Source of the DNA: a virus
Direction: 5' to 3' (one strand)
DNA: 37,381 bases
IMG/VR virus record: IMGVR_UViG_3300017917_003260
Span: 1 to 37,381 of that record
Position numbers and translations under genes: made by a program. Below are positions 8,744 through 17,118 of the stretch, piece after piece. Numbering within the stretch: the stretch's first letter is position 1; every line of letters starts with the position of its first letter. The notes beneath the pieces are model-generated. The model worked only from the letters and a program-made list of their open reading frames with translations, made no database searches and was not told where the DNA came from.

Positions 8744-9052
8744 ATGGAAATTATATTATGGGCCTTTATGGCATATGGAATGACTTCAATATTAGTATGG
8801 GGGTCAATTTTTGAAAATCAAAGAATATGGATAAAAAAACACTCTAAATTTTTTGGGGACCTAATCAGTTGTACATTATGTACAGGTACTTGGGTTGGTT
8901 TTTTTATGTCACTATTTTTAGGTAGTATTTCTACAAAATATTTTGATACTGTTTGGATCATCAATTTATTTTTTGATGGTATGTTCTCTGCTGGTGTAGT
9001 TTGGGCAATAAACGCAATCATCGAATTCTTCGAGGAAAGTAGAATTAAATAA
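8744..9052 (+). CDS. Small membrane protein with CxxC-GTW motif (DUF1360-like)
   Basis: This 102-residue protein has hydrophobic segments at about residues 3-22, 44-62 and 68-92. Between the first two is the motif SCTLCTGTWVGF (two Cys, then G-T-W). A Cys-x2-Cys-x-G-x-W motif followed by a membrane helix is typical of DUF1360-type phage and bacterial membrane proteins of unknown function. It probably sits in the host inner membrane. A TATATTAT box around 8723-8730 in the preceding gap could be its promoter. It ends five bases before the next gene. Confidence 0.8.
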   Translation: MEIILWAFMAYGMTSILVWGSIFENQRIWIKKHSKFFGDLISCTLCTGTWVGFFMSLFLGSISTKYFDTVWIINLFFDGMFSAGVVWAINAIIEFFEESRIK

Positions 9053-9057
9053 TACAA

Positions 9058-9705
9058 ATGGCTAGAAAATTTAAATACATTAGAATTAATGGTAAAATTA
9101 TAATGGACCCATTTGATGATGAGGACATGAGACAGCTTTTTATTACGTTTGCTGAAAAAGTATTAGGGATGAAATTCATTAGCGGAACCCAATATGGAAT
9201 TGACTTAGTATGTGCTGATGACCCAACATGGGGAGCTGAGGGTGAGAATGCGTCATGGAATGGTGACAGATGGGTTGGTCCACAACAAGATATTTTTAAT
9301 CTTGGGTTTGGGACACTTAATATGCAAAATTGGAAATGGCATTATGTTGGAATGGGTGAATATTCTGAAAAAAATTATGGTAAGTATTTAAAAATTCATA
9401 CAGGATTTGAAAAAAATATTTATTTTAGGGTGAATATGCAGCTAGACCAAATTTGTATGGTAGACGCCTCAGTTCTTAGAGACCCAAAAAAAGTTAAATT
9501 TGTTTTTAATAAAAAAGTCAGTAATAGTGATGAGGCCGAAGATTGGATATGTGTACCAAAACAATATGTTCGTACATTTAATAAACAACCAAATGGAGAA
9601 TGGATTGAAAATGGACCATATTGTGGACCCACACAAAAAGAATTAGCGGACATGGAGAAAGAATTTAAACAACAAAGAGTAAACGAAATCATGTTTGCAA
9701 AATAA
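9058..9705 (+). CDS. Unknown conserved-looking phage protein, Trp-rich
   Basis: The protein has 215 residues and begins MARKFKYIRINGKI. Its middle has GIDLVCADDPTWGAEGE and NGDRW, and later VNMQLDQICMVDAS and EDWICVPKQYVR. The many Trp and acidic residues and the D...E pattern could suit a nuclease-like or phosphate-binding fold, but I see no complete catalytic motif and assign none. It sits between the CxxC membrane protein and gene 46, inside the recombination block, which hints at DNA metabolism by association only. Confidence 0.85.
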   Translation: MARKFKYIRINGKIIMDPFDDEDMRQLFITFAEKVLGMKFISGTQYGIDLVCADDPTWGAEGENASWNGDRWVGPQQDIFNLGFGTLNMQNWKWHYVGMGEYSEKNYGKYLKIHTGFEKNIYFRVNMQLDQICMVDASVLRDPKKVKFVFNKKVSNSDEAEDWICVPKQYVRTFNKQPNGEWIENGPYCGPTQKELADMEKEFKQQRVNEIMFAK

Positions 9706-9715
9706 AAAAATTATA

Positions 9716-12049
9716 ATGAACCCATTTATAAAAGTAACGTGGCAAGATGTACCTGAGAATTTTACTCCTGAAAAAATCAGAAGAGTTAAAACATACTTCC
9801 AAGAAAAGTATAATTCTAAGAACGTACAAGTCATCACAAAAACATTATCAAATGTTAATCAAACTCGTTTAGAGTCTTTAGAAGCTTCTGATAATATTCT
9901 CGACCATCAATATCAAAAGAAATTAATGAAGGATTTCATTAAGGACAATTCTATTGCGGTTAAGTGGGAGTTAGTTGATAGATTAGATAATAAGGTAAAC
10001 ACACAAATAGATAAATTAAATGAAAACAAAGTTAGATACAACAAATGGTTTATTAAGAGAGTCGAGTTTTCTAATTTTTTATCTTTTGGTGACAACAACG
10101 TTATTGACTTTAGCGGTCTCGACGGTATTACGGTAATCGAATCTACACCAAAAAACTTTGGAGGTAAATCAACATCATCTGTCGATTTATTAATGTTTTT
10201 ATTTTTTAACTCCACAACTAAAACTAAAACTAACGGTGAAATCTTTAATAGATTTACAGATAAGGATGAAGTTAGTGTACGAGGTGAAATATCCATCGAT
10301 GGGGATGATTATGTAATCGAGAGAAAGACATTAAGAAAGAAAAGTAAATCAGGTGAATACACTGTAACCAACAAATTGGAATTCTATAAAAAGAAGGAAG
10401 ACGGTACAATGGAAAACTTGTCAGGTGAACAAAGAAGAGAAACTGAATCATTCATTGCTTCTGCAATTGGAACAGAGGAAGATTTCTTATCAACCATTTT
10501 AACTACCGGATATAATCTCGAAGAACTAATTGAATCTAAACCAACCGCTAGAGGACAAATACTTACTAAATTTTTAGGATTAGAAAGTCTTAAAGCAAAG
10601 GAAGAAATTGCTAAAGAAATTTATAATGATTGGAGTAAGAAATTAATTTCAAACACATATAATGTAGTACAACTCGAAACAGATAATCAAACGTATTCGG
10701 AAAGTATTGAAAATTCTGAGGAACAAATTAAAACATTAAGTTCATCACTTATAAATTTTGAGAAGGAATTAAAAAGATTAGAAAGTAGAAGAGATGAAAT
10801 TTTAAGTTCAAGAAATAATGATATTGATAGAGATTTAATCAACACCAATCCAACATTATTACAAAGAGAAATTAACGATTTAAAAACACAAAGAGATGCT
10901 AGTCAGTCTAACGCTAATGCTATTACTGTTGTGGAACCTTCAGAATATTATCATGAGGAACAACACAAGGAACTCAGAGGTCAAATGGCGGAGTTACAAG
11001 GGATTGAAGTTGCGGGGAAATACGAGAAGAATGAGAAGGAAAAATTAATAAAGAAATTTGAGGAGGGGACGGTTTGTCCAACTTGTAATCGTGCATTAGA
11101 TGAAGTTGATCATACTGATGAAATTGAAAAGATTAAAAAAGAAATTGAAGATATAGTTAAATCGTTAGAACAAAATCAAATTGCCTTTGATTCATTAAAA
11201 GAACAATCGGAAGCATTTGATAGATTAAAAAGTGAGTTTGAAACATACGAAAGAAACAAACTTCGTAAAGAAAGATATGAATTAGAGGTTGAACAAAAAC
11301 AACTTGAGATTGATACCAAACAATTAAAACTTGATAACTACGAGAATAACAAAAAGAAATTAGAGGAAAATCAAAAGATTGACGCTGAAGTAATTGCTCT
11401 TAGAACTAAGATTGAAACTGCAAACGGAGATATTAGACAAACAAATACCAACATTGAAAAACATACCAATAACATCACGAATATGAATGAAAAGATTGGT
11501 GTTAACAATGACTTAATTACGAAGATTAAATCTGAAGAAGAATTATTAGGTGTTTTTAAAATATACTTAACTGTATATGGTAAGAATGGAATTTCTAAAA
11601 TTATTCTTAAGAATATGATTCCATTAATTAATCAAGAATTATATCGACTATTGGTAGATAGCTGCCATTTCATTTTAGAGATGAATATCAATGATAAGAA
11701 CGAAGTTGAATTCATCATGATAGATACTGAGACTCGAATCGTTAAACCCCTTAATGCAGGTTCTGGTTACGAAAGAACGATATCCTCATTGGCACTTCGT
11801 AGTGTATTAACTAAGATATCATCATTACCAAAACCAAATATTGTGGTTATGGATGAAGTGTTTGGAAAAATTGCAGATGAGAACTTAGAAATGGTGGGTG
11901 AATTCTTTAAAAAGATTAAGAATTATTTTGAACATATATTTGTTATATCACATAATTCTTTAATACGTAATTGGTCAGATAATCTGATTATGATTAAGAA
12001 AGAAGAGAATGTTTCATCAATAGATTTTATCACAACAAAAATTTCTTAA
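9716..12049 (+). CDS. 46: Recombination ATPase gp46 (SbcC/Rad50-like) with N-terminal extension
   Basis: I choose the ATG at 9716 (MNPFIKVTW). It gives 777 residues, against about 560 for T4 gp46. The usual SbcC start (FIKRVEFSNFLSFG) appears only at about residue 112, so there is an extra N-terminal segment of about 110 residues. The P-loop region ends FGGKSTS (Lys151), but the first Gly of GxxxxGK[ST] is replaced by Pro145. A central coiled coil is broken by a zinc hook CPTC near residue 453. The ABC signature is GSGYERTISSLAL and Walker B is NIVVMDEVFGK at about 706-716. With gp47 it resects DNA ends in recombination. Confidence 0.92.
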   Translation: MNPFIKVTWQDVPENFTPEKIRRVKTYFQEKYNSKNVQVITKTLSNVNQTRLESLEASDNILDHQYQKKLMKDFIKDNSIAVKWELVDRLDNKVNTQIDKLNENKVRYNKWFIKRVEFSNFLSFGDNNVIDFSGLDGITVIESTPKNFGGKSTSSVDLLMFLFFNSTTKTKTNGEIFNRFTDKDEVSVRGEISIDGDDYVIERKTLRKKSKSGEYTVTNKLEFYKKKEDGTMENLSGEQRRETESFIASAIGTEEDFLSTILTTGYNLEELIESKPTARGQILTKFLGLESLKAKEEIAKEIYNDWSKKLISNTYNVVQLETDNQTYSESIENSEEQIKTLSSSLINFEKELKRLESRRDEILSSRNNDIDRDLINTNPTLLQREINDLKTQRDASQSNANAITVVEPSEYYHEEQHKELRGQMAELQGIEVAGKYEKNEKEKLIKKFEEGTVCPTCNRALDEVDHTDEIEKIKKEIEDIVKSLEQNQIAFDSLKEQSEAFDRLKSEFETYERNKLRKERYELEVEQKQLEIDTKQLKLDNYENNKKKLEENQKIDAEVIALRTKIETANGDIRQTNTNIEKHTNNITNMNEKIGVNNDLITKIKSEEELLGVFKIYLTVYGKNGISKIILKNMIPLINQELYRLLVDSCHFILEMNINDKNEVEFIMIDTETRIVKPLNAGSGYERTISSLALRSVLTKISSLPKPNIVVMDEVFGKIADENLEMVGEFFKKIKNYFEHIFVISHNSLIRNWSDNLIMIKKEENVSSIDFITTKIS

Positions 12050-12065
12050 TGTCATTTATTTGACA

Positions 12066-12073
12066 TATATTTG
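12066..12073 (+). promoter_or_regulatory. TATATTTG box before clpP
   Basis: TATATTTG matches the Bacteroidota -7 consensus TAnnTTTG exactly. It lies 21 bases before the clpP ATG and 16 bases after the gene 46 stop, in a gap of only 45 bases. No clear -33 TTTG is present at the expected distance. Confidence 0.5.
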
Positions 12074-12094
12074 TATAACATAAACAAAACTTAT

Positions 12095-12769
12095 ATGACA
12101 CCAAAAGAATTGAAAGATTTCGGTCTTTACGCTAAAGACCACGGGGTTAGTTCATTAGACTTACACCGTTACAACAATAGAGTTGAGAATAGTTTAACAC
12201 CTTACATTTTAGAGGAGAGACAAATGAACGTTACCGTTATGGATGTGTTTTCACGTTTAATGATGGAACGTATTATTTGGGTTGCTGGTGAGGTAAACGA
12301 CCACATGTCAGTAGTAACACAGGCACAGTTAATGTTCTTAGATAGTTTAGATAGTACCGACATTACAATGCACATCGATAGTCCAGGTGGTTCGGTTAAA
12401 TCGGGATTATCTATGGTTGATGTTATGGAGTACATTAATTCAGACATTCGTACAATTAACACAGGTATGGCGGCTTCTATGGGTTCTGTTCTACTTGGAG
12501 CAGGGACTAAGGGTAAACGTGGTTCCTTGAGGTTCTCACGTACCATGTTACACCAATCTTCAGGTGGTGCTGGTGGAAACATCCAAGATGCTCGTATTAC
12601 TTTCCAAGAATGGGAAAAAATCAATGACACCTTATTTGATTTATTAGGTGGTTATTGTGGTAAAACGGCGGAACAAGTTAAATCAGATGCCACGAGAGAC
12701 CTTTGGTTATCTTCAGATGAAGCTCTAACCTACGGGATTATAGATGAAATTGTGAAGAAGAAGAAATAA
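12095..12769 (+). CDS. clpP: ClpP-type serine protease
   Basis: I use the ATG at 12095, giving 224 residues. A TTG upstream at 12071 is part of the promoter box. The triad is Ser128 (GMAASMGS), His153 (MLHQSSGG) and Asp202 (TRDLWLS). SPGGSVKSGL shows the strand and glycine turn before the active site. ClpP forms a two-ring tetradecamer that degrades proteins fed by a Clp ATPase; no ClpX or ClpA is visible here, so it may use the host's or act alone. The N-terminus (DHGVSSLDLHRYNN, then EERQMNVTVMDVFSRLMM) closely resembles the form I know from Bacteroidota ClpP, so the gene probably came from such a host. A head-maturation role is possible. Confidence 0.92.
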   Translation: MTPKELKDFGLYAKDHGVSSLDLHRYNNRVENSLTPYILEERQMNVTVMDVFSRLMMERIIWVAGEVNDHMSVVTQAQLMFLDSLDSTDITMHIDSPGGSVKSGLSMVDVMEYINSDIRTINTGMAASMGSVLLGAGTKGKRGSLRFSRTMLHQSSGGAGGNIQDARITFQEWEKINDTLFDLLGGYCGKTAEQVKSDATRDLWLSSDEALTYGIIDEIVKKKK

Positions 12770-12772
12770 TGA

Positions 12773-12793
12773 AAAGGGGCCAAAAGCCCCTTT
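12773..12793 (+). terminator. Hairpin terminator after clpP
   Basis: AAAGGGGC/GCCCCTTT form an 8-bp stem around a five-base loop (CAAAA), starting just after the clpP stop. The T run is short and lies partly in the stem, so termination may be partial. A TATTTATA box follows within six bases. Confidence 0.7.
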
Positions 12794-12798
12794 CTTCA

Positions 12799-12806
12799 TA
12801 TTTATA
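12799..12806 (+). promoter_or_regulatory. TATTTATA box before membrane cassette
   Basis: An exact TATTTATA lies 12 bases before the ATG of the first membrane protein gene and immediately after the clpP terminator. This placement, terminator then box then cassette, argues that the cassette is transcribed separately from clpP and with the late class. Confidence 0.55.
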
Positions 12807-12818
12807 ATAAAAGTAGAT

Positions 12819-13202
12819 ATGAAGATAAATAAAACACACATCCTATTAGTCATAGTGGCTGGTATCGCGTTGTACAGTTTATTTGAAAGTTATTCAATTA
12901 AGACTGACGTTGCGGGTTATTACCAAAAGATAGATTCATTACAAAATGAAATAGATTCTGTCGAAAATGAGAATAAAATCCTCGATTCACATATTGCAAA
13001 CGTTGATAATGAAATCAATAAAGTTGAAGGGGACATTACTAATGTAAATAAAAATATAACAATTATTAAAAATCAAACAAATGAAAAAGTTACTGCTGTT
13101 AACGATTATACTATTCACGACCTTCTTAAGTTTTTCGCAGACCGTTACGAAAACAGACTCGATAGTACCGCTAAAAGTACCGACAGCCAAGTTAGTCATT
13201 AA
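12819..13202 (+). CDS. Membrane-anchored coiled-coil protein, i-spanin-like candidate
   Basis: The protein has 127 residues. A positively charged start (MKINKTH) is followed by a single membrane helix (about residues 8-22). A long heptad-patterned coiled coil (about 35-95) and a polar tail come next. One N-terminal helix with a periplasmic coiled coil is the architecture of the inner-membrane spanin (Rz type), which joins an outer-membrane partner to fuse the envelope at lysis. Its last 122 bases overlap the next gene in another frame, as Rz/Rz1 pairs often do. There is no sequence match I can claim, so the lysis role is an inference. A phage secretion or sensing role is also possible. Confidence 0.75.
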   Translation: MKINKTHILLVIVAGIALYSLFESYSIKTDVAGYYQKIDSLQNEIDSVENENKILDSHIANVDNEINKVEGDITNVNKNITIIKNQTNEKVTAVNDYTIHDLLKFFADRYENRLDSTAKSTDSQVSH

Positions 13203-13503
13203 GGACTTACTTCAAGGAGATGGTGCTAAGGCCGAATTAGTTGAGGCTAATAAAATGATTGACTTACAAAAAGGTCAAATCGGTATGTACATTCAAAAAG
13301 ATTCCCTTAAGGAACAAAAGATTGTTAATTTGAATACAATTATTGAGAAGAAAGATCAACAAATAAGTCTTTATGATAATATGACTAAAGATTTACAAAA
13401 AGAACTTAAAGTTCAACAATTTAAAACCAAATTTTATAAGGCTGGTTCAATTTTAGGTATTGGTGTTGCAATAATAACAACTAGTTTATATGTCATTAAA
13501 TAA
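13081..13503 (+). CDS. Exported coiled-coil protein overlapping the preceding gene
   Basis: The protein has 140 residues. It starts with a signal peptide (MKKLLLLTIILFTTFLSFSQ) of the Bacteroidota style ending F-S-Q. No lipobox Cys is present. Residues 45-110 are helical with a coiled-coil pattern (KMIDLQKGQIGMYIQKDSLK and following). Residues 115-138 form a C-terminal membrane helix. The start lies inside the previous gene in a different frame, a 122-base out-of-frame overlap. Topology suggests export with a coiled coil in the periplasm and a C-terminal anchor. It could be the partner of the preceding protein in envelope disruption, though it lacks the lipid anchor of classic o-spanins. Confidence 0.72.
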   Translation: MKKLLLLTIILFTTFLSFSQTVTKTDSIVPLKVPTAKLVIKDLLQGDGAKAELVEANKMIDLQKGQIGMYIQKDSLKEQKIVNLNTIIEKKDQQISLYDNMTKDLQKELKVQQFKTKFYKAGSILGIGVAIITTSLYVIK

Positions 13504-14141
13504 TGAAGAAACTTTTAGATGTTAGACATTTTATTATTTTAATATTAATATTAATTGCAATTGTTGAGTTCATTAATCCGAAGGGTATTATGCCACATCG
13601 TGTTAAAATACAAACAGATTCAATACCATATGAGGTTCATGATACGATACCTGTTGATTCGTTAGTTGAGGTGGAAGTTGAGGTTCCTGTACCATATGAA
13701 GTTGAAAAAAGAGTTGAAGTACCCGTTATTCAACCTGTGGATACTACAGAAATTATGAAAATATATTTCGCCAAGGTACCACATAGTGAGGTTTTAATGT
13801 TACCAAACAATCAAGGTAAAATTACAATAACGGATACAATATCTAAAAATAGTGTTGTGAATCGTAAGTTTATTGCTGACATTAAAAAAATGATAGTAAA
13901 AGATACCATTTATACTAAAGAACCGAAGAAAGGACAAGTATTTTTTGGATTTGAAGGTGGATTCAATAAACCTGACGTGGTGTCACATATCGGTACCGGT
14001 GTTATTTTTAAAACTAAGGAAGATAAACTTTATCACGTAGGGGTTGGTGTTGCAAATAGATTAACCAGTGAAACAAGTGGTGAATTTAAACCATATGTTA
14101 ATGGAGGAGTTTATTGGAAAATTAAGGTAAAGAGACAATAA
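13503..14141 (+). CDS. Membrane protein with periplasmic strand-rich domain
   Basis: The protein has 212 residues and starts at an ATG overlapping the previous stop (TAATG). A membrane helix occupies about residues 9-24. A Val/Pro/Glu-rich linker follows, with VEVEVPVPYEV at about 58-70. The C-terminal 70 residues (FFGFEGGFNKPDV, VGVGVANRL, PYVNGGVYW) have the aromatic and glycine alternation of a small beta-barrel or outer-membrane-facing domain. I recognise no family. Third in the cassette behind the TATTTATA box, it may span the periplasm and reach the outer membrane, completing a two- or three-part lysis or envelope-remodelling set. Confidence 0.75.
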   Translation: MKKLLDVRHFIILILILIAIVEFINPKGIMPHRVKIQTDSIPYEVHDTIPVDSLVEVEVEVPVPYEVEKRVEVPVIQPVDTTEIMKIYFAKVPHSEVLMLPNNQGKITITDTISKNSVVNRKFIADIKKMIVKDTIYTKEPKKGQVFFGFEGGFNKPDVVSHIGTGVIFKTKEDKLYHVGVGVANRLTSETSGEFKPYVNGGVYWKIKVKRQ

Positions 14142-14145
14142 GGAT

Positions 14146-14589
14146 ATGAAAACTTTTATTTTATTTATTTTCGGTATGTTCGAAGACCACGAAGATATTG
14201 AATATTTTTGTACTGAAATATTATCCGAAACATCTACAATTAATTCGGTTAGATACGTTATTGAAAATTCACAAAATATTATAGTTATTTTTGATTCCGA
14301 AAGTGACTATAAAACATTATCCCAAGAGTTATATACTACATTGACTAATGATAATGTTAAATTTTATTTTATATTTGATAGGGACAGTTTAGTAACTGCC
14401 CATTTACCTCAAGAAGTTAAAGATTTTATCTTTAAACCTTCAACAGACGCTTCAATGATTAAGATTGAGTATAACAAAAATCCTACTAAAAATATGGATT
14501 TAGACGATTTGTTGGACAAAATTGAACAAACAGGGATTGACAGTCTTACCCCTGAGGAAAAAAATTTCCTAGATAATTTTGCAAAGTAA
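14146..14589 (+). CDS. Unknown small protein with C-terminal SLTPEEK tail
   Basis: The protein has 147 residues, with AAGGA close before the ATG. The N-terminal 95 residues look like a small alpha/beta fold (alternating hydrophobic strands such as NIIVIFDSES and VKFYFIFD). The last 30 residues contain LDDLLDKIEQTGIDSLTPEE followed by K. That pattern resembles a short helical C-terminal module (as in DUF6576) I know from Bacteroidota rhomboid and other proteins. I assign no function. The gene lies four bases after the membrane cassette and before the sigma factor. Confidence 0.75.
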   Translation: MKTFILFIFGMFEDHEDIEYFCTEILSETSTINSVRYVIENSQNIIVIFDSESDYKTLSQELYTTLTNDNVKFYFIFDRDSLVTAHLPQEVKDFIFKPSTDASMIKIEYNKNPTKNMDLDDLLDKIEQTGIDSLTPEEKNFLDNFAK

Positions 14590-14645
14590 AATATTTTACT
14601 TACTTTTATACCACTATCTCAATACACAATTTTAAACATTTATCT

Positions 14646-15455
14646 ATGAAGAAATCGATTATTTCCAACACCGAGGAAATCCAACAGTACATCAAAGACA
14701 TTCGTAAAATCCCTGTTATTTCACACGAAAGACAAGAAGAAATTTTTACATCTTTGAATAACAAGAAAATTACAAAGGAGGAGAAATTCAAATTACACGA
14801 GGAATTAATTGTTGGTAATCTAAGATTCGTAATTTCAGTTGCTAAAACTTATCAAAATCAAGGTATGGATATTATGGATTTAATATCTGAAGGTAATATT
14901 GGTTTGATAAAGGCGGCCGAAAGATTCGACCCTACAAGTGGACTTAAGTTTATTTCATATGCAGTTTGGTGGGTTAGACAATCTATTATGGCTTCATTAA
15001 ATGAATATGCAAGAACAATTAGACTCCCATCAAATTTAATTCAAGAAGCTCAAAAGGCGAAAAAAGACGAGATTACCGATGAAGATAGTTTCTTCATAAA
15101 CAATAGTGATGAACCAACATCATCAAATTTACCATATTGTGTTGGTTTATATAAAACAATAAACGAGGAAGGTGACCAATTAATCGACATGATTCCCAAT
15201 AAAAACGTTGAGAGTCCTGATGCTATATTAAATTCACCTGAGGAAATAAAAAAGAAAGTGGCGTTAATGTTAAGTGTTTTAGATGAAAGAGAAAAAACTA
15301 TCATCGAAAGATACTATGGTTTAACTGGTGTTGAGTCTAACTTAGACGACTTAGGTGAGGAATTTGGATGTACAAAAGAACGTATTAGACAATTACGTGA
15401 TAAGGCCATTAAAAAACTTAGAAATGAGAGTTTTGGTCTCTTAAACTATTTATAG
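14646..15455 (+). CDS. RNA polymerase sigma factor, sigma-70 type
   Basis: The protein has 269 residues. Region 2 (about residues 50-120) is very well kept: NLRFVISVAKTYQNQG, DLISEGNIGLIKAAERFD, and KFISYAVWWVRQSI. The region 3 start is ARTIRLPSN. Region 4 near the C-terminus has VLDEREKTIIERYYGL and the helix-turn-helix GCTKERIRQLRDKAIKKLR. It is closer to bacterial primary sigma factors than to the divergent T4 gp55. It lacks the long region 1. It would redirect host RNA polymerase to phage promoters; the TATTTATA boxes in this window are the obvious candidate targets. It is followed four bases later by a membrane protein gene. Confidence 0.93.
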   Translation: MKKSIISNTEEIQQYIKDIRKIPVISHERQEEIFTSLNNKKITKEEKFKLHEELIVGNLRFVISVAKTYQNQGMDIMDLISEGNIGLIKAAERFDPTSGLKFISYAVWWVRQSIMASLNEYARTIRLPSNLIQEAQKAKKDEITDEDSFFINNSDEPTSSNLPYCVGLYKTINEEGDQLIDMIPNKNVESPDAILNSPEEIKKKVALMLSVLDEREKTIIERYYGLTGVESNLDDLGEEFGCTKERIRQLRDKAIKKLRNESFGLLNYL

Positions 15456-15459
15456 TTCT

Positions 15460-17118
15460 ATGAGTAATAATTGGTTAAAATATTTGGTTGCCATATCTGC
15501 AATATTAATTGCGGGGAGTGCCGCTTATTTTTCTGTAACAGGATTAGGTGTTTTATTTAGTGGTGCTGCAATTGCTGTAATGGTAATGGCAAGTTCATTA
15601 GAATTTGCAAAACTTGTAACTGCAACATATTTGAAACAAAAGTGGGATGAAATTAAAGGATTTAATAAATGGTATTTAGCATTTGCGGTTACCGTATTAA
15701 TGTTAATCACATCTGCCGGTATTTTTGGATACCTCTCAAATGCATTCCAACAACAAAATTTAAAACTTAATCAAGTTCAAAGAGAAATTTCTGTTTGGGA
15801 AAATAAAATAAAAGGTAACAATGACCAAATTGCAACTATTACCACACAACTAAATGGTTTACAATCTAACCAAGGTACTATTTTAGAAAAAGGTAAAGTT
15901 AATAGTAGATTGTTAAGATCTGTAGATAACAGAGATAAACAAGTTAATAAACTAACTGATAAGATAAACGTTTTACAAGATTCAATTATTGCGTACAACG
16001 GAAAAATTAATGAAATAAAAAATAACAACATTGACATCGAAAGGGAAGTTGGTGGATTTAGATTTGTTGCAGAATCTTTTGGTGTTGAACTAAATTCAGT
16101 TGTTAAATTCTTTATCATATTAATTGTAATCGTTTTTGACCCGTTAGCAATTGCGTTAGTAATAGCTTTTAACCAATTGGTAATGGTTAAGAAAAAAGAG
16201 GAAGAAGAAATTCCATCTAAACCAGAAGAACTAAAAGATTTTGTTGATGAGACAACAAGATTACATCTAAGTGAAGATGATTTAAAGAAAATCGAAGAGG
16301 CTTTATTAAATCCACCGTTACCAAATGAAAAATTAAAAGAGGCGGCACAAAGATATTCTAATGAAGTAAGAGAAAAACATACTCACATTGATGATTTTAT
16401 TGTTCAACCAACACAAGAAGAAAGACATCAGATTTTAACTGAGATGATGAAGAATGACCAAGAGATGGGTTTATATGATGAACCATTTGATAACCCAATG
16501 ATTAAGGATGAAGTTATTACTGAGAGTCAAGGAGATGATTTAAAAACTATCCTTTCAAAAATGGATGAAGAATTAAAATTACAAGAAGAGGAATATGATG
16601 ATGATATTTCAGATTGGGATTCTACTTTAATGGATGGTTTAGAAGAAGAGGAACCGTTCTTTACTGAAGAAGAATTAGAAAGTATTTTCCAAGAAGAACC
16701 TACAGAAGAGGAAATTGAACAAAATTTTTCCACTATAGAACCAAATTCTGAAAATATTTTCCAAGAAGAATTTGTAATACCTGTTGATGAGGCGGTTGAT
16801 AACGAACCCGAATTTATAATCGAGGGTACGCAACTTACGGATGACATGTTAAAGATTTTGGAAGATGCACAATCTGAATCGTTCGGTGAAGACCCAACAA
16901 CATCTTTTAGTGATGAATTTATTGAAGACGCAATTGACGAGTTTAACCAAGAATCATTAGAAGAAGAATTGGAAGAGGAGATATTTCAACCGATAATAAC
17001 ACCTGAAGAAGTTGATAAAAACGGAATTGACGTTAAACAACTTAATGAGGCGTTAGATGAAGTAAATAAAGAAATTGACGAGACATCACCAATAAAAGGT
17101 GATGAAAAAAAAAACTAA
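15460..17118 (+). CDS. Multi-span membrane protein with coiled coil and acidic tail
   Basis: The protein has 552 residues to the first stop. Membrane helices lie at about residues 7-27, 30-50, 70-92 and 208-235. Between the third and fourth is a coiled coil (about 95-190). After SLEFAKLVTATYLKQKW, a segment I associate with a conserved phage membrane family, a lysine cluster follows the last helix. The final 300 residues are strongly acidic, with repeated EEEL and FQEE blocks. The function is unknown. The stop at 17116-17118 comes directly after ten A, and the -1 frame stays open with similar acidic content to 17309, so the full product may be longer. Confidence 0.85.
   Translation: MSNNWLKYLVAISAILIAGSAAYFSVTGLGVLFSGAAIAVMVMASSLEFAKLVTATYLKQKWDEIKGFNKWYLAFAVTVLMLITSAGIFGYLSNAFQQQNLKLNQVQREISVWENKIKGNNDQIATITTQLNGLQSNQGTILEKGKVNSRLLRSVDNRDKQVNKLTDKINVLQDSIIAYNGKINEIKNNNIDIEREVGGFRFVAESFGVELNSVVKFFIILIVIVFDPLAIALVIAFNQLVMVKKKEEEEIPSKPEELKDFVDETTRLHLSEDDLKKIEEALLNPPLPNEKLKEAAQRYSNEVREKHTHIDDFIVQPTQEERHQILTEMMKNDQEMGLYDEPFDNPMIKDEVITESQGDDLKTILSKMDEELKLQEEEYDDDISDWDSTLMDGLEEEEPFFTEEELESIFQEEPTEEEIEQNFSTIEPNSENIFQEEFVIPVDEAVDNEPEFIIEGTQLTDDMLKILEDAQSESFGEDPTTSFSDEFIEDAIDEFNQESLEEELEEEIFQPIITPEEVDKNGIDVKQLNEALDEVNKEIDETSPIKGDEKKN

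Noticed and set aside
9695-9715. TTG start upstream of gene 46
   Set aside because: Overlaps the previous gene's end and adds only seven residues; the ATG at 9716 is the simpler start.
12202-12630. Antisense frame of 142 codons opposite clpP
   Set aside because: clpP has a complete family motif set; the antisense product has no recognisable pattern.
14637-14644. CATTTATC before the sigma factor gene
   Set aside because: Only one base before the ATG and two mismatches from TATTTATA; not strong enough to list as a box.
15447-15454. TATTTATA at the end of the sigma factor gene
   Set aside because: It lies in the last codons and stop of the coding sequence, five bases from the next ATG; could be chance in AT-rich DNA, though it matches the box.
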